DNA of 64,000 bases from Apostichopus japonicus (taxonomy: Eukaryota; Echinodermata; Holothuroidea; Aspidochirotida; Stichopodidae): NCBI RefSeq assembly GCF_037975245.1, contig NC_092572.1:21564489-21628488 (forward strand), given 5' to 3'. A program made the position numbers and the translations under genes. A model generated the notes under the pieces. That model saw nothing but the letters and a program-made list of their open reading frames with translations, did not search any database and was not told the DNA's origin. This document shows positions 1 to 12,023 of the stretch, in pieces (position 1 is the first letter of the stretch; each line of letters begins with the position of its first letter).

Positions 1-147
1 CTTCTCCTTGTTGTAAAGTTGCTATTCGTATCTAACCTTTCTTTAAACAAAACAAACTTTCAGTCAAACACGAAGGCATAATTGAGACCGCTTTGTCTCT
101 TAATTATATCATAACTGCTTTACGTATTGGTTTCCATATTCTGTCAG

Positions 148-3100
148 TTCCTTCACCCTGGCTTAACAACCAAGAAGGTTTTACTAACCAAGGAAGGGCA
201 GGTAAAATTATTTGACTTCTGTCTGGCCGGCGATGCACCAAAAATAGCTGCTCTTAAGAAAGCACAGGTAAATTACTTATTTATTAATGGAGGTATGACC
301 CTGTTCTTTGTCTGTCTAATAACTATATTTTTATATTTTTATCTATTAACTTAACTACTTATATGGTCTTTATGATCAGAATAAGTGTTGTTTGTAAAGG
401 ATAGCGGAGTCTAAGATGAACAAGTTTATTTAGATCATGCTTAATAAAACACAATAATCTAGCGGAATTGCTTGTTCTCGTTGGAGGTTTGGCATATTTT
501 GTGGACTTCATTACAGAAGTAGATTATTATGATTATTTTAATGGAAATCTCAATAAATTTCAATATCATACATGGACTGTTCTAAACTGTTTTTCACTAA
601 TGCAATTAAAAATTCTCCATATCCAAATCACTGTTTAATGTTGATCGAAATCTATGCACAATTGAATTATTTTCCAATTTAACTTATCATCATTTCGACA
701 TAAGAAAGCAAAAATTAGTTGTGAGTCTATTGACACAAGTGTAAAATTCTGGATAAGTATAACCTAAATAAAACATTAATATATTAATTACTTTCAATTA
801 CTTTCATTCGTTATAAATTCCTTTTTATTTTCAGGTTCCTACGGTAACTTTGAACCAATTTCCACCTGAAATGTTACTGTTGAATCAGTATACAGAATCA
901 AGTGACGTGTGGTCTACAGCAGTAGTAATATGGGAGATTATGGCAGCTGGTAAAGAAATTTAATTATAACAAAATCCTTGTAGCAAATAATAAAGTGTTC
1001 AATAACAAAATACGTTGCTTATTATAACAGAATACTACAGCAGTTATCATAAAAAAGTTTCATGTTTCACATATGATTAGTAAATTGAATTTTATCGAAT
1101 ATATTTATCTCCAATAAAATAAGTACATCACAGATAACTCAAGTTTTTGAGTTTCACTTAATTCTGAGTCAAGTGGATTTGCTCAAATATTTACAGTAAT
1201 TTGAATGCAGAAGAAACATGTAAATATTCTATAAAGAAAATCAACTTATTATAATTATCTATAGAGACACCTAGATATATTGTACATGAAATACCGTCAA
1301 ATGCAATCCAGTACCAAATTATAATATTGCACATTTTCCTTTTTTGGTGACGAAAGTTACATTACTGCTCTTATCGGTATTTAAGGTTAGTTTATTAGAA
1401 GCAGAGACATGGGCATAATTTGTTGTCTGAAATTAATTACAGCATGTACAGCAATTGGTAGTATGATGTATAAGTAGAGTGAATGCAAGAGGGCAAGAAG
1501 TGAGTCTGATAATATTCATGACAGACACCCAGCTGAACAAATGTCTGGAAGACATGATTACCTTGGCCACTGGCATTTTCCTAGTAATCCTCTGCACAGT
1601 ACTCTTGGTGTGCTCAAAAAGTCAACGATGTTCACATTTTCAAAATGTGTACTGTTGCTTACAAATACTTTAACAATGCACTGCCTCCTGTCTTTCGAAA
1701 TATTGTAGACCGAAGATTTGGGTCAGATATCACAAACGTCACGAGAACAAATGTACTATTCTCTGTCACTAGACACCGCTCTTAACATGGAAAGTTTCTG
1801 CTAAACAATTACTGTTATTAAATATGGAATAATCTCCCAACTGGTATAAGATATTCGAAATCATTTGCTTCATCTAAGTATAAACTAAAGAGTTATCTTT
1901 CTTCCAAGTACCGTGATTGATATTATTGTCAATTTTGTTTTGTACATTTTTGTTTTTCTTTCTTACTTTGTTCTGTTTTTTTTTTTTTTTTTTTTTTTTT
2001 TTAGGGTTACTGGCTTTGATAAACATTTTATGTTTTTTCTAGTATCCTGTATATACCATTACTGCACTGTTTTGTATGTCTACGTATATGCGAAATATAT
2101 TAACTGAACTGAACTGGTGTTCCCTCCATACACAAGTTGAATATATATATACTAGTTTCGATGTTTCTACACCCGTACATCTCTTAGGAAACCCACCATT
2201 TCCTGTCAACAAGGAAGTTACTAGTGTTGACGGAGAAGCGACCACACCATCAGCACCCTGGCCAGAGAAGTTCTTGCAGATAAAGTAAGAGAGAAGTCAA
2301 TCTTTAATGTACCCTTTCATTCTATAAGTGTCGAGGTAACCGCATTCCATACTAGTTGAAGTCGGTGTGTAATTAATTCTGTATTTTTCTATTTGACAGA
2401 CAAATATTTTAAAAATTATTGTAGGTTGTACAACTATCACACAGTGTATGCGAATTTTGTAGTTGGATTAAAAAGTTAATATGATAGAGTAATTGTGGAG
2501 TATTTATTTATACTTAAGTCTACTTAGGTTACCATAAATGAATTTAGCGTGTTATGGTGGGCTGACTTGTTTCAGGTACTCTCATCCAAGTGAGTGTTTC
2601 CATAGTCACTTTAATTAGAGCTATGTAATACTCATTGATATGTAAATCGTTGAAAGAGTTCTTTATTTTAACCAAATAATAGCCTCACTATTTCTAGTGG
2701 GAAATCTTACAAGAAATTGATCATGAAAGTGAAATTTATTAAATGTGTTTATTAGTATAACACTTCTTGTATTTCATATTTACATTGAACATATAAAATA
2801 GTACACTGCATCTGCTGATTCACTATTTGATTTGATTTCTTAATCATCTGCAGAGATAAAATCTTGTTCGATTGCTGGAATCATAACTCATCTCTTCGAC
2901 CTTCCATTCATCATCTGAGGGGAACATTCGTAGCTGTAAGTAATATATTACTCATCTTTAGAACAGATGTCAGTCACCATTACGTTGCGTAGGTGGTATC
3001 AACATCAGTTACACATGCACAATGAATAAAATTCCATCCCCGATTTTATTTGAATCTTAGGATAAGAAGTTTTACCAAGCTGTTAAAGGTAGTTTAGGCA

Positions 3101-5175
3101 GTAGTTCATAAACTCTATCCTAATCCGCCTATATTCAACATTCCTTAATTTCATCATGTTAGTCATCCCAATTGTCAAATTGGAATCCATGGGTAGGAAA
3201 TGGAATCGAAAAGACAATATATAGTGAGGTTTAGTTAATTGGTATCGATTTTATTGGTATCGATAACGCTTGCGAGTCACTTCGCCCAACAACCATTTCG
3301 CCCAACTGCCATTTCGCCCAACCAGCATGGTCAGTTCGCCCAACCGTGTTGGTCATTTCGCCCAACCGTGTTGGTCATTTCGCCCAACCGTGTTGGTCAT
3401 TTCGCCCAACCTTATTTTTACTAATATTCAGTCAGAATAATATTACTTTTTCTATTCCACCAGTTCAATTTGATTTATTTTGGGTAAGGTTACTTCGTAA
3501 TAGGTAAATAAAGTGAGGTCCGCTCGATATCGATCGGAGTCTGAGCAGTTATTTCGGGTATAATGGGAGGATTACACTACTATTACTACACCTATTGTTC
3601 TGCTTGATGACTTCGGTCAAGGTTTATCAAGTCCGCCAGGCATTAATCAAGGGTATTGTTCACAGCAGTTATGTGTTTATCTAGTTCTACATAGTGTTAA
3701 TCTTATGTTATACAAACACAGGGGAATCGGTCTTCATAAAAACCTATCAAACCTAACCCCTAAAATACTGGTCCATCCTACTGACTAACAATTCCGGAAC
3801 GTTAAGTGAAAAACAATATATATATATAAAACCCGTCCGTAATATTTATCAATGTAACCACATATGTAATCACATATGTAGGCCTAATCAATTTAACCAC
3901 GACTTCAAGTTTCCTTAATACTCGGTTAATAACGTTAACAATTCCCGACCGTTTACTATCAAACCTATCAAACCTAACCCCTAAAACACTGATCCATCCT
4001 CAAGATTCCTTAATATTCGGTTCGTATTCTGTAACGTTTCCTTACTAAAGTTATACAAAGAAAAGGACTTCAAGTTTCCTTAATATTCCTTAATATTCGA
4101 ACGTTTACTATCAAACCTAACCCCCAACACACTGATCGGTCCTCAAGTTTCCTTAATATTCGGTTCGTATCCTGTAACTTTAACAATTCCCGAACGTTTA
4201 CTTTTCAAGTATCATATTTAATCAAGGTTGGGCGAAATGACCAGGCTGGTTGGGCGAAATGACCAGGCTGGTTGGGCGAAATGACCAGGCTGGTTGGGCG
4301 AAATGACCAGGCTGGTTGGGCGAAATGACCAGGCTGGTTGGGCTTATTGACCAGGCTGGTTGGGCGAAATGACCAGGCTGGTTGGGCGAAATGGTAAGGT
4401 TGGGCGAAATGGCAGTTGGGCGAAATGGTTGTTGGGCGAAGTGTCCTGCTTCCCCACGATAACAACCGAGTTAAAGCATTCGGACAACTAACCCAATATA
4501 GAAACGCGTAATAGAATTCATAAAATGTTATGGTTTGACAAAGAAAACTGCCACAGATATACCACATGAAGTAAAGCGGCATTTTATTCACAATAAAGGT
4601 CCTATGTCGACCATCACGATGTGCTAAGTCACGTGCAAGGATAACAATGTAACTGAATATGTAGCTTTACCTTAGGCAGTGTACGATAATCGATAGTTGT
4701 AGTTATACAGATGTCTTATATTACCAGCTAATGTGGCTTCATATGATTTCATTTTACTTGATATTTATTTTAAATATATGTGGTATGTCAGACGGTGTAT
4801 AAATCCTAACTTCGGTGTAACAACGACATAATGTATTCTAAAATACACTGTTGAATACGCTTGGTATGGGCTCTCTTTCCTGTTGTGTTGAGATTCCCAT
4901 AAATATTCATATCTAACTTATTTATGATTTCTATTGATTTGATTGTACCTTTAATGTAAAGAAGTTCAGTTCAGGCAACGTTAAATATATATTAAGCATT
5001 TTTGTTGTTGATAGTTTCTTGCAAAAGTCCCCTCATTATCCCTTAACAGATATTTGAAAAGTTAATCACGGACAGTTCTTATGAGATACCGATACCTACG
5101 ACGTATTTACCTATGAGAGCCCCTGATACCGCTCAACCTTCCTATGCAGAACACATCTACCATGCTGGAATGTGA
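148..5175 (+). CDS. Receptor pseudokinase copy A, last five exons (5' part outside window)
   Basis: Exons 148-267, 835-949, 2188-2284, 2854-2935 and 5050-5175 have AG/GT borders and join in one frame to a TGA at 5173. They encode the C-lobe of a receptor-tyrosine-kinase-like domain. The catalytic loop reads HPGLTTKK where active kinases have HRDLAARN, DFG is DFC, and APE is PPE. SDVW, WEI and the CW...RP motif near the end of the fold are kept. The last exon is a 41-residue tail with YEIP, YLPM (a YxxM-type PI3-kinase p85 SH2 site in known receptors), YAEH and YHAG. Catalytic Asp and Asn are missing, so I infer a pseudokinase that signals through docking. The upstream exons lie before base 1. 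A LINE fragment and a foldback-like element sit in its introns. Copy B has the same exon borders, which supports the model. Confidence 0.82.
1567..2117 (+). mobile_element. LINE 3' fragment inserted in an intron of copy A
   Basis: This block is absent from the same intron in copy B, where the flanking sequence runs on directly near 22935. It encodes a broken end of a non-LTR retrotransposon ORF2: a stretch containing NALPPVFRNIVDRR, a stop, then WNNLPTGIR followed by a Phe/Lys-rich end, the usual C-terminus of many LINE reverse transcriptases. A run of about 28 T follows at 1976-2003. It is a 5'-truncated, decayed copy. Confidence 0.6.
3268..4456. mobile_element. Foldback-like element with inverted arrays of a 22-bp repeat
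   Basis: The left end (about 3287-3412) carries repeats of TTCGCCCAACC with GTGTTGGTCA between them. The right end (about 4225-4440) carries the reverse complement, GGTTGGGCGAAATGACCAGG, in at least seven 22-bp copies. The outer parts of both arms match in order as inverted repeats: spacers AACAACCA, then AACTGCCA. The roughly 800-bp middle has short internal repeats and no credible gene. CGATAAC occurs at 3261-3267 and 4457-4463 and only once at the matching place in copy B (24047-24053), as expected for a target duplication of about 7 bp and an empty site. The element sits in the last intron of copy A. Reading frames across it are artefacts of the repeat. Confidence 0.78.
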
Positions 5176-8100
5176 ACTGAGTGTGCCTAGATTCTAATAC
5201 TGGCGATTGGTAACTGCTACGAAACTTCAAGATTTCCCTGAAGTCACGAGACCTATACCTAAGCAGACCACATATGCCATGCTGTAGAGTATAACAGGGT
5301 GTGGCATATGTTTTGATCGGCAGTCATTATTGACCACCACCTGTAGAACTGGGTGTCAGCTATGTTCTGATCGGCAGTCATTATTGACTACAGCAGGGTT
5401 TACCTCCGCAATTATATAGTTATCATGCAGGATAGTAGACCCGGATTTTCTCATTGGTATCAATTGGTGTTTTTTCTGTAATATATGATTATTAGTATAC
5501 TTTATATGTTGAGGGTAAAGTTGAAAGACTGTATAACAACATACATGCAACTTTGATCTTTCATTGGTTATATGAAAAATACCCTTTCTTCTTCTCTTGA
5601 TATAAACAACCTCAAGAGTTTCTGATATATTCATATAATAGATAACATTAACAGAGTCAGTCAATTGAAAGTTATGGAACGAAACAACCCTACTGTGCTA
5701 CCTTAATAGTAGTTTCCTCCATATATAAGTTACACATTAACTCATAGGTTTCTAATTCGATAAATTTTTACTTCATAATTTCTTGTTACAGCTAGTGTTG
5801 TAAATTTATCCATTCCATGGATGCCAAAAAGTCAGTTAAACTCAGTCTGTAATTATAATAAACAGTAAGATACTTTTTATTATACTTTTCTATACGTTCT
5901 CGGCCGTGTACATTGCATATCGTTTCAGTGGCTACCGTAATTTTACCCTCATTTTCTGGTAACAAAGAGCACAATTTCTCTTCCTTTTATCAAGCTTAAA
6001 TGACATTCAAAGCTAAAGTAATATTAATGATGAACTAACGAATAATTTTCTGTGTGCGTCTTTCTTGTACATCATTGTGCAACTTTGTTTAAAGATGAAT
6101 ATATTTACAATACTATCGTGAAATGCAAATATTGACCTAGTAATTAAGTCAATAACGTATCACAGTGCAAGCGTCCATATATAATTAGCAGGCCATGGTA
6201 CAATAACGTCATTGGCTTCCTTTTCTTCATCTTTCTTATGTTGTTCTTATTTCCTCGGGACCCCGTAATTTCAGCGCGGGCCAGACCGCTGTATTCCCTG
6301 AACCCTCTCGTCATCTTTGACAACAGCAGCCGACTGACCGTAATATAGGCCACATTGAAATGGTCATTGGGTCCCTCCACCAGATGCCTAACCAGTGAAG
6401 AAAAGGACTTTACTCGACCCCCACCCCCTTATGTAAGTGACGAGTTTCATCGGAATGAGATTCCTCTTGCATCGATAAGGATCAAAATATCTGAACAGAA
6501 CTTCTACGCAAGCATTAATATCGGATTGATTAGGAAGGTATACGGAGGCTACTGTGCCCCAACACAATCACAACACGAATTGCATGTCGATAAAATTGTT
6601 GCTCTGTGTTCATAACCTTTGAATACATTAATTTACCGTATACTATGTATTAAGTAACTTTCTGGATTAAGCAATAGTTCATATTTAGTTTATACTTTAA
6701 TCATTTTTCACCATTATTTAGTGTGTTTGTTCATACTCTTTTCCCCTTTTGAAGAGTGTTCCTGCTAACTGCTTACAACGGCTAAAGGGACACACACACA
6801 CAGTATCAACCTGTAGTCATATGATGTATTCTACAAGGAAATATTCACCGTTACGTTAACATAGTACACGTCGTTATTGAATATATAAGAAGGTTAACAG
6901 GCAAAGTGAAAGATATTAACCACTTAACGATAACTTGCTAACAACCGAACGGAAATCACGTGATCCTATTCTTCTTTGATCATATCGTGACTGTTAGACC
7001 AGTCCCTTGTAACCAGGCACATTTAGCGGGAATGTGACAAACCTGGACGCAGGTGACGTCGCATTCATTTAGACACATCATATCTATCTAGCGGGAATTC
7101 AAAAATGATTCACAAATGATTGCTACAGGACTGGACATAATAAAGTATTTGTGATATCGTTGCTAAACGTTTTGGTAGTTGCTGGTTGCGTAACAATCAC
7201 GGCTAAAAGGCATGGCTTGTCTGTCTGGAAAAATAACCCGCATACAAAATAATATGTCAAAATCATCACCAATATGGTCATGGACGATATTAAACATGAA
7301 TTCCCTTTCGAAAAGAGAATGTACAAATGATAAACATGACCCTAAAAAAAGGAGTTCTTTCCCTAGTTAAATGTATTCTACCCACCTCCTCCATTTATTT
7401 AGCGTTTACAGTTATCACAATGCGCTGTCAATACGAATAATATTTACCTGCTAAACTTATTACATCCTGTTATTGGCTCCTTCATCCATCAACTACATCC
7501 CAGTTATTCTTCCTCTCCCTGCCTCTTGTGTATGGACATGTCATTCAGGAGTCCAGTCATCCCAGAATTTTCAACCAAATTTTTGTAAGCGGAACACGAA
7601 AAAAACTTAAAAACAATGTTGTCAAACTATAAGTATAGACACAAGAAATGAAAGTATTCTGCGTGACATAAATTTGACACGACAGAACTTCAACAGAGAT
7701 AGCCCGTACTTATACTTACTTAAGTCTAATATGAAAAGAATGTTAAATATTCCAATTGCAAGCAAGCATAGTCCTGCAAAATAGAAGGCTACCCAAAACT
7801 GCTAATGTTAGAATATTCAATACTCGGATATTATTACTTAAATAAAAACTGAAATAAAGATATTTATGAACACAAAAATATTAACAATAGGTACATTCCC
7901 TCTTAAAGCATGATATTACAGTATATGTTGACGCATTTTTAACATTGTGCTTAGTCAACGATACCGATTTGGTATCCAAAGGTAATCGCACATAAACTTT
8001 AAATTTATTGATCTATTTATGAATTCTGTTACCTTCAATATAAATGAAATAAGTGACAAAAATATTCGGTGATCAAGAGAAAATGTAGATAATTCGTTCA

Positions 8101-11100
8101 ACATATCGAATATTTTATTGGATCGATTATCACCAAAAACACTACTAAATGATAACATCATAAGTTAATCACACTATGCCTAGTGTAACGTTTATGGTAA
8201 CACCGAAACAATAACAATGGATGGCACAAGTCCATTAAAGTAGTCAACTGAAACTAAAACAATCTTTCTTTCTCTGTGCGGGGATTATCAGACAGCCAGC
8301 TGAATGCTAACATAATGTGAGTTAGTTATGCAGGCGCAAATTCCATTACAGTTAAAATACATTCCTCTTTCGTTTTTATGCTAAGTACCATTAAGTACCA
8401 TTAACGATTGTACAATTACAAATCCGCCAAAAGAGTGAACCACAGATATTCTTATGTTAACAATCAACATGGAATGTTTCAATCCCTATTATGGAGAATA
8501 TAAAAGTTATGTCATTGACGTCAAACAACGTGAGAGGGCAATACACACCTCAACCAAAAACAATAGAGGTCTTCTACTCATGATTTTGAATCCACCACCA
8601 AGTATGAAAAGTACCAATGATTCCCATCGTTAGGTTGCGTGTAAAAGGCTTTTCAGAGTTTGAACTCTGCTGTTCTTAAATGAGATTTATACCTCACGAG
8701 CAACAGGATTATTTTACTCAATATGGAAAATCAGTATACCATGTAGCCTTTGAAAAGTATCCATGACTTCTGCTATAATAAATCATGTTTTAAAGGTTTT
8801 ATGGCCTCGGCAAATGTTTAAAATGTGCTCGCTATATGACAACCATGACTAAAAATCTACTCGCCAAATCGCAATATTATACTAACCACTATGACTGCTG
8901 TTCAGTTCTCTATATTACAGATCTACAACATCAATACATTCCATGAACAAAACTTTAGGCGCTTTAGTACATTAGGTATCTACTAGTATAAACTAGATAT
9001 ACTATACAGTAATATAAGAAGCCAGGTGAGCAATGCGAGCGACCCCCCCCCCTTTCTTGAGTACCCCGAATTTGTTTTAACTAAAAGCAGGAAATATCAT
9101 TATAGCCCTCTTTTCAGGTTAAAAGGAAGCTAAGCGACCCTTCGCAATTTTTCTAAAAGTTCTTCAGTCTGCTACGTAATACTATACTCTTATTATTGTT
9201 TAATTCTTGGAACGTGGGAGGCATTTTGGGGCAAACGTTTTCTCTGTAAATCATGGCGCTATGTCACATTTAATAATGCTCCCTTTGTGAGAAGGGCCCC
9301 TTTTAACATTCTTCTCCCCACTCCCACTTTTAAATTTCTGGCTATGTCCCTGCAGTAGCTATAAGTGTGCGCGATTACTAAGCCTTACAGTGCCTCACTG
9401 CTACTTTGAACCGCTACTCGATTGCGCGACTTCGTACATTTTGCCCATTATTTATCTTGTCTTTTAGCTTCAGATTGTCGCACAAATATATCAATGTTAC
9501 TCCATGACAATGCCTTAATCAAGCGATTTTTTACGCAATGAAAAGCTAAGGTTAATATAGAATATATCTTTACAAAATCTTACCAGCAATAAACAGCAAA
9601 CTTGTTTAAAAACTCCTCAAATTGTTGTATAATTTGCGAACCATGACTGGTGGCCAGTTGGAAAATGCTCTATAGGGTTTCAGTGGTTTGGGTGAAACCA
9701 GTTAATTGCATAGGGTTTCAGTAATTTGAGGGCAATTCACTTAATTGCTAGGGTGTCAGTGTTTTGGGTGAAATCCAGTTCATTGCTAGAGTTTAGGTGT
9801 TTTGGGTGCAATCCAGTTAATTGCCGCAGGTTTAAGTGTTTTGGGTGCAATTTTGTTAAATGCTACGGTTTAAATGTTTTGGGTGCAATCCAGTTAAATG
9901 CTGTTTCAGTGATTTGGGTGCAATCCAGTTAAATCCTTGGGGTTTCAGTGATTACATAATGCTTAAAGAATGGATGAAGCTCTTTATCCGAAACTGCTAT
10001 GTCCATCTCTCCTTCAACTGTCTTCATATTGTAAATCTATTGTCCATGTTTGTATTGTTTGTTGTAAATTTAATACTCTGAAAAATATGTTAAAAGTGTG
10101 ATTTATGTCATACAAAATAGAACATGTCATTATGTAATTTACGACCCCGCGTTATTTTATGTGCATGGCGGCCACATGTTTCCATATTACGTGTACCAGA
10201 TGCTTTAAATCTAGCCTGAGTACTTTAAGATCCTGGTACAGAATGACGAATACTCTACTGCGTCAATACCCCAGCACGAGTATTAAAACGAGTAAGAGTA
10301 CTTACAAAAATAAACATTACGAATAGTCCAACACCTCACATACCTCCTTATCATTCCATTTTCTGTTGTTTATCTTGATAACTGTTAGATTTCCTTCTGT
10401 TTCAAATTGTGAAGACAGTTTCCATACATTGATTTTAAGCTCATTTGAACATTGGTGATTTGGATGTTAGGAGCTACCGAATGTTTTTTTTTTTGTGGGG
10501 GGGGGGGGGGGGTTGCTTTATTTCTTCATATTTTTTTCCAAAGAATTGTGTAGCTCAAACTGCATACAGCATTTTTGAATCAGTTTTGCTACATGTTGTG
10601 TGGTTATTATTATGAAAAGTAGGTAAATATTCATAGGGGTAGAAAAAACTGTCTAAATATAACGAATTATTTTAAATGAAAGGTTTCGACTTTACGAAGC
10701 TGTTCGTTGACCTATTTAGGAAATGATCAGCTGTTATCACGGTTCTGATCTACTGCTACTACATATGTAATACGTTAACTACGATATACTGTGATTGGGT
10801 TCTTACACTTTCTGTCCTTTTGTAACTTTTAATCGAAACCCATTAAATTGAAAATAAATAATCACAACATGTAGTCCTCTTTCATTTTGTGTCCACATAA
10901 CGCCATGTAATCATTTCGTCCCTTGTTTCGCGTACTGACGAATGTTAGAAAGTTATCTATCACGATCCAAATCAATTCACTGCTTTGCAACTGAATGTTT
11001 GATCACAAATAATACCTTTCAAGCAGTATCTTAATTTTATGTTACAGACAACAAATTATATTTTATAGCCGTTTCAAATTTAAAGGATGTAGAACAATTT

Positions 11101-11267
11101 TTAAGCGCATATAAATGTTTTAAAAACATTCGTCACTACGTAAAACAAAATAAAATAATAAGTATATTCGTCAGTGCGTGAAACAAGGGACGATTTGTTT
11201 GGCAAAGGCGGTGAACGAAATGACGTGCGCTGTCTAAAGGGAAGCAAACAGACACATATGTTTAACC
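5176..11267. other. Intergenic region between copy A and copy B
   Basis: About 5176-6345 is the 3' flank of copy A and matches 24597-25735 behind copy B, so the segmental duplication extends beyond the gene. At 5285-5395 a unit with GATCGGCAGTCATTATTGAC occurs twice. After about 6345 similarity to copy B stops. From there to 9640 I see AT-rich sequence with short homopolymers (poly-C near 9045) and only short, unconvincing reading frames. From 9960 to 10840 there is a T/G homopolymer at 10483-10513 and nothing else I can support. Confidence 0.5.
9660..9955. repeat. 38-bp minisatellite, about seven copies
   Basis: The motif TTTTGGGTGCAATCCAGTTA recurs at about 9686, 9725, 9763, 9801, 9840, 9878 and 9913, a spacing of about 38 bases, with drift between copies. 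The open frames across it only reflect the repeat. Confidence 0.8.
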
Positions 11268-11316
11268 ATGTTTGTTTTACTGATACTGTTTTTCACCTTA
11301 TCTAAACAAGCCGTAG
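11268..11316 (+). other. First exon, version a (signal peptide) of copy B
   Basis: ATG followed by a hydrophobic stretch (MFVLLILFFTLSKQAVG), then the donor GTGAG. It ends one base into a codon, which fits the phase of the first Ig exon at 14315. Confidence 0.7.
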
Positions 11317-11948
11317 GTGAGTTTTATAACCGTTCGTTTTCTAACATTTTTGTCCTATTGTTACTGTTAATGAAACCATGTAATTGATCATCAATAACCA
11401 CTACCAGTAGCCCTCTTTCATTTGTTTTCACATAACGCCATGTAATAATATGTTTGGCAAAGGCGGTGAACAAAATGACGTTAGCAGTCTTTACGAAAAG
11501 GAAGATGAAACCTACGTTTAACAATGTTTGTTTTACTAATACTGTTCTTAACCTTATCTGAACAAGCCGAAGGTGAGATTTTAATAACCGTTTGTGTTGT
11601 ACCTTGAGTGGTTTTCAAACTGATATCTTAATTATGTTGTAATGTTATAATGTTACCAGATATAGAGAAACTTCACGTTTCCGAATTTCTTTTCCGGAAA
11701 AAACTTAACATTAACACAGAAATATTAAGTTTCCTGCACTAGTATTTTCATTTAGACCACAATTTGACACCGTACAATTTCTTGAAGTTATGCAAAGCTT
11801 TTTTAGCTATAAAATTGATTATTTATTTATTTTCTAAGGAAATTTTGGAGAAACTGCTGTCTCTATAAACACGACCAGTATGAGATTATGTGTAAGTTAA
11901 AAATGTTCTAGTAATTAGGAAATATTGCCCCTCCGATATATATATATG

Positions 11949-12023
<75 letters not shown>

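Noticed and set aside
3239-4591. Repeated FAQP/SFRPT peptide frames on both strands
   Set aside because: They come from the 22-bp foldback repeat. The copy-B locus without the element has no such frame.
6355-6615. 86-aa frame on the plus strand
   Set aside because: It begins where similarity to copy B's flank stops, matches no family, and has no splice context or paralogue.
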